Positions 1 through 5,904 are shown, counted from the stretch's first letter. The stretch: DNA of 6,502 bases from an uncultured Pseudobdellovibrionaceae bacterium (GCA_934277865.1 CAKQVW010000167.1:1-6502); one strand, 5' to 3'. Notes: a model not told the origin generated them from the sequence alone. Numbers and translations are program-made.

Positions 1-1
1 G

Positions 2-1285
2 AGTCCCACTATCGCGAAGTGGATCATCAAAAGCGAGGATCTTCGCAGCCTCACACGCAAAGCTCTGGTTCCGTTTGTCTGGTTTGCCGGCATCAGCCTC
101 GCTTGGGGAGCCGACGCCAACACCTGGCTCTGGATCCTGATGGCCGCTGCAATCGCGTTTTCGGTCGTGATTCGAGTTGCAGCCTCCCGCCCAAGCCGCA
201 CGCAGCAAGGATCTGCCGAGCGCGAACAAGATCGCTCATGGCCGGGTTTCGTTTTCGCTCTGGTTTCGAGCGCGGCACTTGCGGCCGCACTCGCTGCGGC
301 GCCAGCGGTTTACGCACAAGACCTTGAGCCCCTTGAAGAGACGCCGCCGCCGGCCGAGTTTCCCTACCCAGGTGCGACCGAGCCCTCGCAGCCCGTCGTG
401 CCTCAAAACGAATCCGCAATCAGCAGCCAGAAAACCGGAGCTCGCAAAAAAACGGCTCCAAAAAAATTCAGCGACGTGAAAACGCCGGCAAAATCGAACG
501 GCTATTTGGAAAAGCCGAAGTCCATCAACGACGAAGGCGACTACGTTTACGAAACTCTTTCGGAGGGCGCCGTCCGAGAGTATGGCGAGCCCGAGCCCAT
601 CAAGTTTTCCAACACGCCCGGACGCGAAGCTCCTCAGTCGATTTCCAAAGACGGAGAGTTCCGCTATCCAGTGTCGGTTTCCGACTACACAGCCTCCGGC
701 AGCATTCGGTTTGGCATGATGAGCCCTCCGAGCTTAAAAAACGCGAGCAATGGTCTCACTTTCAAAGACATTTACGGTGACGGCATGGTGCCGGCGCTGC
801 TGTTTGATTACGAGTACCCGTTTACACGCGCCATCGGGCGCCTCGGCCTGAAGGCCGAATCGGGATTCATCGCCTCCTCGGCGCGCGGGCGTTTTAAAAA
901 CTCCGCTCGTCTAGGAGAACTTCCCGAAGAGCGGTTCACTTTCCTGATGATTCCGTTGCAGGCGACCGTCATCTATCGCATCCAATTTGCAGACACGCAG
1001 TGGATCGTGCCCTTTGTCGAAGGGGGAGGCGTGTATTACGGAATCGCCGAGATGCGCGACGATGGCAAGGCACCACGACTTGGCGGAACGCCAGCAGCGG
1101 TTACCGCGGGCGGCGTCAGCATCTTGCTTGACTGGATCGACCCACACTCGATTCGTCAGCTCGATGCCGACTACGGCATCAATCATGTTTGGCTGACTTT
1201 GCAGTATCGTCAGATCGTAGGAATCAAAAAGGATCTCGACGTTTCGACACAGATGGCGACAGCTGGGTTCACTTTCGATTTTTAG
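2..1285 (+). CDS. 5'-partial protein: membrane hairpin, signal-like segment and C-terminal beta-barrel domain
   Basis: The frame is open from base 2 to a TAG at 1283-1285, giving 427 visible residues. No ATG, GTG or TTG occurs in frame before ATG 140, and that ATG has no good ribosome site, so the true start probably lies left of the window. Visible residues 21-35 and 42-63 are hydrophobic with Trp-rich edges and look like a two-helix membrane hairpin. Residues about 81-104 form a third, Ala-rich segment ending AVYA|QD, which resembles a Sec signal peptide cleavage site. A Pro-, Glu- and Lys-rich linker of about 110 residues follows. The last 210 residues alternate polar and apolar positions with Gly and aromatics and end in Phe (GFTFDF), as outer-membrane beta-barrels do. 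I recognise no specific family. A barrel domain behind inner-membrane-like helices is odd; the upstream part may be a separate protein joined by fusion or by an indel near base 240. Confidence is high that this is coding and moderate for the barrel. Confidence 0.75.
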   Translation, partial: SPTIAKWIIKSEDLRSLTRKALVPFVWFAGISLAWGADANTWLWILMAAAIAFSVVIRVAASRPSRTQQGSAEREQDRSWPGFVFALVSSAALAAALAAAPAVYAQDLEPLEETPPPAEFPYPGATEPSQPVVPQNESAISSQKTGARKKTAPKKFSDVKTPAKSNGYLEKPKSINDEGDYVYETLSEGAVREYGEPEPIKFSNTPGREAPQSISKDGEFRYPVSVSDYTASGSIRFGMMSPPSLKNASNGLTFKDIYGDGMVPALLFDYEYPFTRAIGRLGLKAESGFIASSARGRFKNSARLGELPEERFTFLMIPLQATVIYRIQFADTQWIVPFVEGGGVYYGIAEMRDDGKAPRLGGTPAAVTAGGVSILLDWIDPHSIRQLDADYGINHVWLTLQYRQIVGIKKDLDVSTQMATAGFTFDF

Positions 1286-2594
1286 GGCCGCCAGCCCCAT
1301 CGCCTTTTCCAGCGCCTGCAGCACTTCCCGAACCTAAAAATTCCGACAAGCTCGCGGGCCACCGTGGGCTCGAGCGCAGTGCCGACCAGTCGACATTCTT
1401 CGAAAGAACATAGACGGCGCCCACCAGTGCCACAGCAGCGACGTAGCGAATAAACCCTCCAGTCGTATCTGCCTGAACGCGTTTGCGTCTCGATGTTCGC
1501 CGATCCACTCTTCCCTCTTCAGCCCGAAGCCGCAGTCGCTTCACGTCCTCCACCGCTCGAAGTAATTCGTCTTTGGGAATTCGCTCTTCAATGATCGTCG
1601 TCGAAAATCCCGCCGAGGCCCCCTGCCAACCATTCACGGCCACTGAAAGCGCAATCGGCCACGCCCATCGTTCGAGCCCCGATTGGCTCATCAGCGCGTG
1701 GTAGTGATCGTAGGGCCCCAGTTTGGCTTTTCTCAACGGGCGCAGGCAGGCATCGGTGAGATTCGAAAACTTCACTAGCTTCAGCGCATTGATCATTTCG
1801 ACAACCGAACGGTACCGCTGAGCAGGATCAACATGAGCGGCCTTCTTGATCACCGCCAGGAGTTCTTCCGGAATCAGCCCTGCCGGCGGCAGCCACAGCT
1901 GGCCGGCCTTGATGGCGTCGATCGTCACGTTCTGATTTTCACGCCGAAACGGGAACTCACAGGTGATCATTTCCAATAGCACCAACCCAAGCGCGTAGAC
2001 ATCGGTGGCGACGCTGGCAGGTGCGCCCGAAAACAATTCGGGCGCCATGTAATTCAAAATCCCCTCGACAAGGCCACCCGAGTCTGAGGCCCTCTTGGCG
2101 TTTCGCCCCGAGGCGATACCGAAATCGATGAGCTTTGAAAAACCATAGCGATCGACAAGAATGTTTGTCGGCTTCAGATCGCGATGTAAAATTCCCTGCT
2201 CGTGCGCCACCTGCAGCGCCTGCCCGATCTCACAAATTATGGTGACGATTTCGCTGTAACTGAGTCGACACTCACGAATCAGAGTATGTAGCGACTCGCC
2301 CTCAATAAACTCCATCGCGATGAACACCGACGTTTCGTCTTCGCCGAGCGTGAAAATTGTGGCAATATTCGGATGATGGGCCTGCGCCAGCAGCCGAGCT
2401 TCCTGCAGAAATCGCTCGCGCGCATCGAAGTCGACGGCTCCCCGTTTTTGAATCAGCTTCACGGCCAAATTGCGATTCAAACGCACGTCACGACATAAAT
2501 AGATCTCGCCCATGCCACCTTTTCCAATAGGTGCCATGACCACGTAATCGCCGATACTTTCACCGGGCCGTTTGATCCATTTTTTGTCATTCAT
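1269..2594 (-). CDS. Membrane-anchored Hanks-type serine/threonine protein kinase
   Basis: This 441-residue protein should transfer phosphate from ATP to Ser/Thr of unknown protein targets, with its catalytic domain in the cytoplasm. The kinase domain spans about residues 16-272. It has the Gly-rich loop GKGGMG (24-29), the ATP-binding Lys46 in AVK, a helix-C Glu near 65, HRDLKPTN (137-144, catalytic Asp139), DFG (158-160), APE (184-186), Asp198 and a final Arg in DPAQRYRS. The usual Gly-Thr of the P+1 loop reads Gly-Ile (178-179). A basic linker of about 100 residues follows (RRTSRRKR near 365-372), then one transmembrane helix at about 379-397 and a 44-residue Gly/Ala/Ser-rich tail, probably outside the cytoplasm. 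I see no PASTA or other sensor repeats. ATG 2594 is chosen because GGGAAG lies 8 bases upstream of it. The gene is divergent from truA, and its 3' end overlaps the stop of the convergent barrel gene by 17 bp. Family assignment is secure; substrate and signal are unknown. Confidence 0.95.
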   Translation of the reverse strand: MNDKKWIKRPGESIGDYVVMAPIGKGGMGEIYLCRDVRLNRNLAVKLIQKRGAVDFDARERFLQEARLLAQAHHPNIATIFTLGEDETSVFIAMEFIEGESLHTLIRECRLSYSEIVTIICEIGQALQVAHEQGILHRDLKPTNILVDRYGFSKLIDFGIASGRNAKRASDSGGLVEGILNYMAPELFSGAPASVATDVYALGLVLLEMITCEFPFRRENQNVTIDAIKAGQLWLPPAGLIPEELLAVIKKAAHVDPAQRYRSVVEMINALKLVKFSNLTDACLRPLRKAKLGPYDHYHALMSQSGLERWAWPIALSVAVNGWQGASAGFSTTIIEERIPKDELLRAVEDVKRLRLRAEEGRVDRRTSRRKRVQADTTGGFIRYVAAVALVGAVYVLSKNVDWSALRSSPRWPASLSEFLGSGSAAGAGKGDGAGGPKNRK

Positions 2595-2663
2595 GATGGA
2601 ATCTTCCCATTCCTCTCATCGGAAAAATCAGGGCTTTTCTCAAAGGACTAGAGTCGTGTAAGA

Positions 2664-3629
2664 GTGTTCGCGATGGACCGCACCCCCTCCTCAACATTTA
2701 TTCAATCATTGGAGTTTCGCCGTTGCGCTCCAGAACGGCACAGAGTGCGGCTGCACCTCTCCTACGACGGCGGCGAGTTCCACGGTTGGCAGCGCCAGAC
2801 CGACGCCGAGGGCCGCACGACCCAAGTCACGGGCCAGGGCACGATCGAAGCCGCCGTTGAACAATTGTTTGGCGAAAAACTCTCAGTTGTTGGAGCCAGT
2901 AGAACAGACGCAGGTGTGCATGCTCAAAAACAAGTGGCTCATTTTGATTGTCTCAAAGATCCCACAAAGTTTCGTGATCTCCGCTACTCGCTTCAGTGCC
3001 TCACTCCAGACTCACTGGTCGTAAAAGATGTTTTCCTAGCGCCATATGACTTTCATGCCATCGCCACAGCTCGGGAGAAAGTCTATCGCTATTCCATTTT
3101 GAATCGCCGCGTGCCCAGTGCACTTCGCAGGCGCACGACATGGTGGGTGCGTGAAGCCTTGAGCCTCGATCACTTAAACGAAGCCAGCCAATATCTGGTC
3201 GGCACACACGACTTCAAAAGTTTCCAGACCAGCGGTACCTATGTGGAGTCGACGATTCGCACGCTTTCTCGCCTGCAATGGAAACGCGTCAGCCCGGCTG
3301 AAACCTTGGTTCCGGGCTCGGCCCTTGACCCCGACCTTTATCCAGAACTTCGGACCGGCCACACCGCAGGGAGCCCTGCAGAAAGCCGTTTTCTGGCCGA
3401 TACCCTGTTGTTCGAAATTCAGGGCGAAGGATTTTTAAAACAAATGGTACGCAATATTGTTGGCTGTCTCGTGGACCTTCAGCTGAGCGGAAGGCCGCCA
3501 TCTGACATTAAAACGGTGCTGGAGGCCAAAGACCGCCGAAAAGCAGGGAATACAGCCCCCCCACAGGGCCTCTTCTTGGCTGACATTCGATATCCCCCTG
3601 AACTTGACAATCGCTGCCGTCCTCTTTAA
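2664..3629 (+). CDS. truA: tRNA pseudouridine(38-40) synthase TruA
   Basis: TruA converts uridines 38-40 in the anticodon arm of many tRNAs to pseudouridine in the cytoplasm. The conserved YDGGEFHGWQRQ (34-45) and GASRTDAGVHA (78-88) are present; the latter carries the catalytic Asp82. KVYRYSI supplies the active-site Tyr141, and FLKQMVRNIVG (257-267), AKDR (288-291) and GLFLADIRYP (302-311) match the C-terminal half. At 321 residues it is longer than the roughly 270 of the E. coli enzyme. The extra length is a 25-residue leader, a loop of about 9 residues after GWQRQ, and about 30 residues near 209-241. The start is uncertain: GTG 2664 and ATG 2673 are in frame, neither with a clear ribosome site, and TTG 2709 or GTG 2745 would still keep the core. 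It lies 30 bp upstream of rplM and is divergent from the kinase gene. The family call is firm. Confidence 0.95.
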   Translation: MFAMDRTPSSTFIQSLEFRRCAPERHRVRLHLSYDGGEFHGWQRQTDAEGRTTQVTGQGTIEAAVEQLFGEKLSVVGASRTDAGVHAQKQVAHFDCLKDPTKFRDLRYSLQCLTPDSLVVKDVFLAPYDFHAIATAREKVYRYSILNRRVPSALRRRTTWWVREALSLDHLNEASQYLVGTHDFKSFQTSGTYVESTIRTLSRLQWKRVSPAETLVPGSALDPDLYPELRTGHTAGSPAESRFLADTLLFEIQGEGFLKQMVRNIVGCLVDLQLSGRPPSDIKTVLEAKDRRKAGNTAPPQGLFLADIRYPPELDNRCRPL

Positions 3630-3632
3630 ACC
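3604..3632 (+). promoter_or_regulatory. Putative sigma-70 promoter for rplM-rpsI
   Basis: A perfect TTGACA -35 box lies at 3604-3609, within the last codons of truA. At 17-bp spacing the -10 candidate is TAAACC (3627-3632), which overlaps the truA stop; at 16 bp it is TTAAAC. Both -10 matches are weak (3 of 6). The predicted start near 3639 leaves a short leader with GGAAGG at 3647-3652, seven bases before the rplM ATG. This would let the ribosomal protein pair be transcribed strongly and independently of truA. It is inferred from sequence only. Confidence 0.5.
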
Positions 3633-3659
3633 CATGAGTTCTTTGCGGAAGGTTTAATC

Positions 3660-4127
3660 ATGGCTTTGATCAATTTGTCTTCAGGCGGCACGTACAACGC
3701 CCCCAAGGCTGGTTCGGAAAACGAAGTTCCACGTCAATGGTTCGTTGTGGACGCAGCTGGAAAAAGCATCGGTCGTATCTCGACGGAAATCGCTCGCGTT
3801 CTCCGTGGGAAACACAAACCACAATTCACACCTAACCAAGACACAGGCGACTTCGTTGTCGTCGTGAACGCGGAAAAGGTTCAGATGTCGGGCGTAAAAC
3901 TCGATGTGAAGCGCTACTATCGTCACTCGCGCTTCTTCGGCGCTCTGAAATCTCTTTCGGCTCGCGAGATGCTCGAAAAAGATCCGGCATTCGTGATCGA
4001 AGACGCAGTTAAAGGGATGCTTCCTAAGAACAAGCTTTCGCGCCAGCTCTTGATGAAGCTGAAAGCTTACAAAGGACCAAACCATCCCCACGCCGCTCAA
4101 AAACCACAAGCGCTTGAGATTAAGTAA
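3660..4127 (+). CDS. rplM: 50S ribosomal protein L13
   Basis: L13 is an early-assembling 23S rRNA-binding protein of the large ribosomal subunit. The 155-residue product carries RQWFVVDAAGKSIGRISTEIARVLRGK-type N-terminal sequence (from about residue 25), DTGDFVVVVNAEKV, YYRHSRFFGALK and the family signature AVKGMLPKNKLSRQLL, ending HPHAAQKPQALEIK. It is about 13 residues longer than the E. coli protein, mainly through an N-terminal extension (LSSGGTYNAPKAGSENE). ATG 3660 is supported by GGAAGG at 3647-3652. The gene sits directly upstream of rpsI, the arrangement found in most bacteria, and the two are almost certainly cotranscribed. Confidence 0.98.
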   Translation: MALINLSSGGTYNAPKAGSENEVPRQWFVVDAAGKSIGRISTEIARVLRGKHKPQFTPNQDTGDFVVVVNAEKVQMSGVKLDVKRYYRHSRFFGALKSLSAREMLEKDPAFVIEDAVKGMLPKNKLSRQLLMKLKAYKGPNHPHAAQKPQALEIK

Positions 4128-4135
4128 GGAACAGC

Positions 4136-4549
4136 ATGGCTGCAGCTAAAGAAAAAAAAGGTACTAAGTTCTTCTACGCAACTGGACGCCGCAAAACGAG
4201 CGCCGCTCGCGTGTTCCTGAAATCTGGCTCGGGTAAAGTCGTCATCAACGGCCGCCCTGCAGAGGGTTACCTCTCGAAGGCGACTTCGCGCATGATGATC
4301 CTTCAGCCACTCAACATCACTTCGAACGGAAACACGTTTGATGCTTACATCACGGTTTCGGGTGGTGGCGAAACAGGTCAAGCGGGTGCGATTCGCCATG
4401 GAATCTCGCGCGCTCTGATCGCTTATGACGAAACTCTCCGTCCTGCTTTGAAGAAAGCCGGCTTCCTCACGCGCGATCCTCGTATGGTTGAGCGTAAGAA
4501 GTACGGTCAAGCTGGTGCACGCGCCCGCTTCCAGTACTCGAAGCGTTAA
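4136..4549 (+). CDS. rpsI: 30S ribosomal protein S9
   Basis: S9 is a small-subunit head protein whose C-terminal tail reaches toward the P-site tRNA. The 137-residue product has FFYATGRRKTSAARVFLKSG at the N-terminal part of the fold, then INGRPAEGYL, TVSGGGETGQAGAIRHGISRAL and the basic tail RKKYGQAGARARFQYSKR, whose terminal SKR is the conserved end. Length is close to the usual 130. A short Lys-rich leader (AAAKEKKG) precedes the core. The start codon lies 8 bases past the rplM stop, with TAAGGA at 4125-4130 both ending rplM and serving as ribosome site, so translational coupling is likely. A strong intrinsic terminator follows at about 4630-4663. Confidence 0.98.
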   Translation: MAAAKEKKGTKFFYATGRRKTSAARVFLKSGSGKVVINGRPAEGYLSKATSRMMILQPLNITSNGNTFDAYITVSGGGETGQAGAIRHGISRALIAYDETLRPALKKAGFLTRDPRMVERKKYGQAGARARFQYSKR

Positions 4550-4629
4550 TCCTACTCGCAATTGGGGCCTGGTCGACGCCAGGTCTCCTTTGGAAAAGAC
4601 CATCGGGACTCTGCTCCCAGTGGCACCAA

Positions 4630-4663
4630 AAAAGGCTGCTCGGAAGAGCAGCCTTTTCTTTTT
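4630..4663 (+). terminator. Intrinsic terminator of the rplM-rpsI unit
   Basis: GGCTGCTC (4634-4641) pairs perfectly with GAGCAGCC (4646-4653) around a GGAA (GNRA-type) tetraloop. Flanking AAAA and TTTT extend the stem, and TTTTCTTTTT follows at 4654-4663. This is a classic Rho-independent terminator about 80 bp past the rpsI stop, and it insulates the downstream heat-shock gene. Confidence 0.95.
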
Positions 4664-4709
4664 CCCCCGACCGGAAAAGGCTCGCGGAGCTAATACCCAT
4701 GGGCTTATT

Positions 4710-4759
4710 TCTCGAGATGAATTGTCCCGCATGAGCTCAGCTAGCTGCGACACTTTGTC
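4710..4759. promoter_or_regulatory. Candidate enhancer-binding (upstream activator) site cluster
   Basis: Four short dyads lie in 50 bp: TCTCGAGA (4710-4717), TGAGCTCA (4732-4739), CAGCTAGCTG (4738-4747) and GACA-CTT-TGTC (4749-4759). They sit about 90-140 bp upstream of the start predicted from the sigma-54 promoter. Activators of sigma-54 polymerase usually bind dyad sites at about that distance. Which dyad, if any, is the real site cannot be told from one sequence. Confidence 0.35.
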
Positions 4760-4792
4760 ATTTGCCGCATAGTCTCATTGTCTCGGGTGCAA

Positions 4793-4816
4793 ACCTGAAG
4801 CTCCTCACACCTGAAG
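4793..4816 (+). repeat. Tandem octamer ACCTGAAG, 16-bp period
   Basis: ACCTGAAG occurs at 4793-4800 and again at 4809-4816, ending six bases before the -24 box of the hsp20 promoter. It could be a regulator half-site pair or coincidence. No function is assigned. Confidence 0.4.
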
Positions 4817-4821
4817 AGCCG

Positions 4822-4836
4822 TGGCACTCCGCTTGC
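4822..4836 (+). promoter_or_regulatory. Sigma-54 (RpoN) -24/-12 promoter of hsp20
   Basis: TGGCAC-TCCGC-TTGC matches the RpoN consensus at all ten core bases. The GG at 4823-4824 and GC at 4835-4836 are separated by exactly ten bases, as required. Ten fixed bases are expected by chance only about 0.01 times on both strands of a window this size. The predicted transcript start is near 4848, 56 bases before the hsp20 ATG at 4904. Transcription would need RpoN and an ATP-driven enhancer-binding protein, neither of which is encoded here. Confidence 0.85.
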
Positions 4837-4890
4837 CTCGTCTTTGCCTCATGATGTCCCAGCACACTGGACGTTCACAACTATCACCAC

Positions 4891-4898
4891 AAGGGGGG
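4891..4898 (+). promoter_or_regulatory. Ribosome binding site fixing the hsp20 start
   Basis: AAGGGGGG lies five bases before ATG 4904. The in-frame ATG at 4844 has no such site and lies upstream of the start of transcription predicted from the sigma-54 promoter, so 4904 is preferred. Confidence 0.8.
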
Positions 4899-4903
4899 AT
4901 GCT

Positions 4904-5377
4904 ATGTCACAACTCGATCGTTGGAAAAAATCTTGGGACCCGTTTCGCGAGTTTGGTCTAAGTCCGCGCGGATTTGAGCGGCTATGGGACGATCTGTACG
5001 CGCCAGCGCTCAAAATGCGCAACGGTCCAGGGGCCTCACTCAGTGAGGCGTTCAACCCGGGCGCAGAACTGCAAGAGGCGAAGGATCATTACACAATGAA
5101 GTTTGATCTCCCCGGACTCACTAAGGACCAGATCAAGATTGATCTGCATGAAAATACACTGATGGTCTCGGGCGAGCGAAAAGAAGAAAAGTCGTCGGAA
5201 GATAAAGAGAAGAAAACGCAATATTCAGAGATGAGCTACGGTTCGTTCATGCGCTCATTCACGTTCCCCCAGGCCGTCGACTCGGAACGTGCCGTTGCCA
5301 AGTTTGAAAATGGCGTCCTGACCATCGATGTTCCAAAGCGGGAAACGAGCAACCGCCGTCAAATCACCGTTCGATGA
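4904..5377 (+). CDS. Hsp20/alpha-crystallin family small heat-shock protein
   Basis: This is a 157-residue ATP-independent holdase chaperone, expected to form cytoplasmic oligomers that keep unfolding proteins soluble for the DnaK and ClpB systems. The N-terminal arm (1-50) is aromatic and amphipathic (WKKSWDPFREFG, FERLWDDLY). The alpha-crystallin domain spans about 51-146, beginning AELQEAKDHYTMKFDLPGL, with ENTLMVSGERKEEK, GSFMRSFTFP and the hallmark AKFENGVLTIDVPK (132-145). The tail ends RRQITVR and supplies the I-x-V motif that docks on neighbouring subunits. Length and layout are normal for the family. The promoter in front is of sigma-54 type, unlike the sigma-32 or repressor control most often seen for such genes. 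The gene appears monocistronic, bounded by terminators on both sides. Several paralogues may exist in one genome, so I give no symbol. Confidence 0.96.
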   Translation: MSQLDRWKKSWDPFREFGLSPRGFERLWDDLYAPALKMRNGPGASLSEAFNPGAELQEAKDHYTMKFDLPGLTKDQIKIDLHENTLMVSGERKEEKSSEDKEKKTQYSEMSYGSFMRSFTFPQAVDSERAVAKFENGVLTIDVPKRETSNRRQITVR

Positions 5378-5384
5378 GAACTTT

Positions 5385-5432
5385 GCTGAAAAAATAAGAA
5401 AGGCCGAATTTCAATTCGGCCTTTTGATTTTA
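5385..5432. terminator. Bidirectional intrinsic terminator between convergent genes
   Basis: GGCCGAAT (5402-5409) pairs with ATTCGGCC (5414-5421) around a four-base TTCA loop, extended by AAA and TTT. On the plus strand TTTTGATTTT follows, serving hsp20. On the minus strand TTTCTTATTTTTT follows, serving the small secreted-protein gene. The arrangement suits two convergent units whose stops lie about 80 bp apart. Confidence 0.92.
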
Positions 5433-5455
5433 GTCGACGCTCCGTCGGCGCAAAC

Positions 5456-5791
5456 TTACTTCGTGCAAATCGCGATAAAGAAAAGCTCCGAGTCCCACTC
5501 TTGGCAGGTCGAATTTTCGCCCACCAGGCTCTTTACAGCCTGAGTGAAGACCGCCTTGGCCTGAGTCGCCTCCTCCGCTGTCATTTCACTGAAGGGGCGT
5601 ACATCGTGAGCTGCAAGCGTCTCAGAGCCACATGCCAAAACGAAGTGTGCGCGGTCTGCCGTGGTCGTGTTCTTGGTGACCTGAACGACGCAGCTGTCGC
5701 GATATGGTGTCTCTTGAGCCTGAGCGAGTACTGGCGCAGCCATCATCAATGCTGCCGCTGCTGCTGCGAATGCTTTCAATCCTGTTTTCAT
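5456..5791 (-). CDS. Small secreted four-cysteine protein of unknown function
   Basis: This 111-residue product starts with a clear Sec signal peptide: MKTGLK, an Ala/Met-rich core at 7-22 and a likely cut after VLAQA (residue 25). The mature part of about 86 residues has Cys34, Cys54, Cys96 and Cys109, an even number that would allow two disulfides in the periplasm. It contains a helical Ala/Glu-rich stretch (EMTAEEATQAKAVFTQAVKSLV) and an aromatic C-terminus (WDSELFFIAICTK). I recognise no family. There is no lipobox, so it is probably soluble rather than a lipoprotein. ATG 5791 is supported by AGGGGG four bases upstream. The gene stands alone, convergent with hsp20 and sharing its terminator. 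I found no convincing promoter in the 110 bp upstream. It is confidently a gene, since the signal peptide, ribosome site and terminator all agree. Confidence 0.85.
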   Translation of the reverse strand: MKTGLKAFAAAAAALMMAAPVLAQAQETPYRDSCVVQVTKNTTTADRAHFVLACGSETLAAHDVRPFSEMTAEEATQAKAVFTQAVKSLVGENSTCQEWDSELFFIAICTK

Positions 5792-5904
5792 AATTCCCCC
5801 TAGGATGTTTGAGCCTGACTGCTACCACACCCACTTAGCCCCCCCAATCCGTTACCCAGCCATGGAAAACCTACACACCAGTTCACTTTCCCCTAACCAA
5901 AGGA

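Larger units (their letters stand above)
4550..4903 (+). other. Intergenic region rpsI-hsp20: terminator plus control region
   Basis: This 354-bp gap has no convincing gene. Its left third holds a small 5-bp hairpin (CCTGG 4568-4572 with CCAGG 4579-4583) and then the rpsI terminator. From 4700 on it holds short palindromes TCTCGAGA (4710-4717), TGAGCTCA (4732-4739) and CAGCTAGCTG (4738-4747). After these come the inverted repeat GACA-CTT-TGTC (4749-4759), two ACCTGAAG copies (4793-4800 and 4809-4816), the sigma-54 promoter and the hsp20 leader. The short open frames crossing it lack coding character and overlap the terminator. Confidence 0.7.

Noticed and set aside
2595..2663. Promoters for the divergent kinase and truA genes.
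   Set aside because: Only weak hexamers (for example TTGAGA on the minus strand) are present, so none is called.
3681..4109. A 142-codon minus-strand frame opposite rplM.
   Set aside because: It is a shadow of a strongly conserved ribosomal protein gene with no ribosome site or family resemblance.
4097..4753. A 218-codon minus-strand frame opposite rpsI.
   Set aside because: It reads through the rpsI terminator hairpin and its Arg/Ser-rich translation has no coding character.
4844..4903. An earlier in-frame ATG would lengthen Hsp20 by 20 residues.
   Set aside because: It has no ribosome site, lies at or before the start predicted from the sigma-54 promoter, and encodes a stretch unlike Hsp20 N-termini; ATG 4904 has AAGGGGGG in place.
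4848..4903. A possible RNA thermometer in the hsp20 leader.
   Set aside because: The only leader hairpin (4856-4872) is small and does not cover the ribosome site; no good partner for the G-run exists within the leader.
5839..5845. A run of seven C upstream of the secreted-protein gene as a phase-variation tract.
   Set aside because: Seven bases is short for slippage control and no promoter elements could be placed around it.
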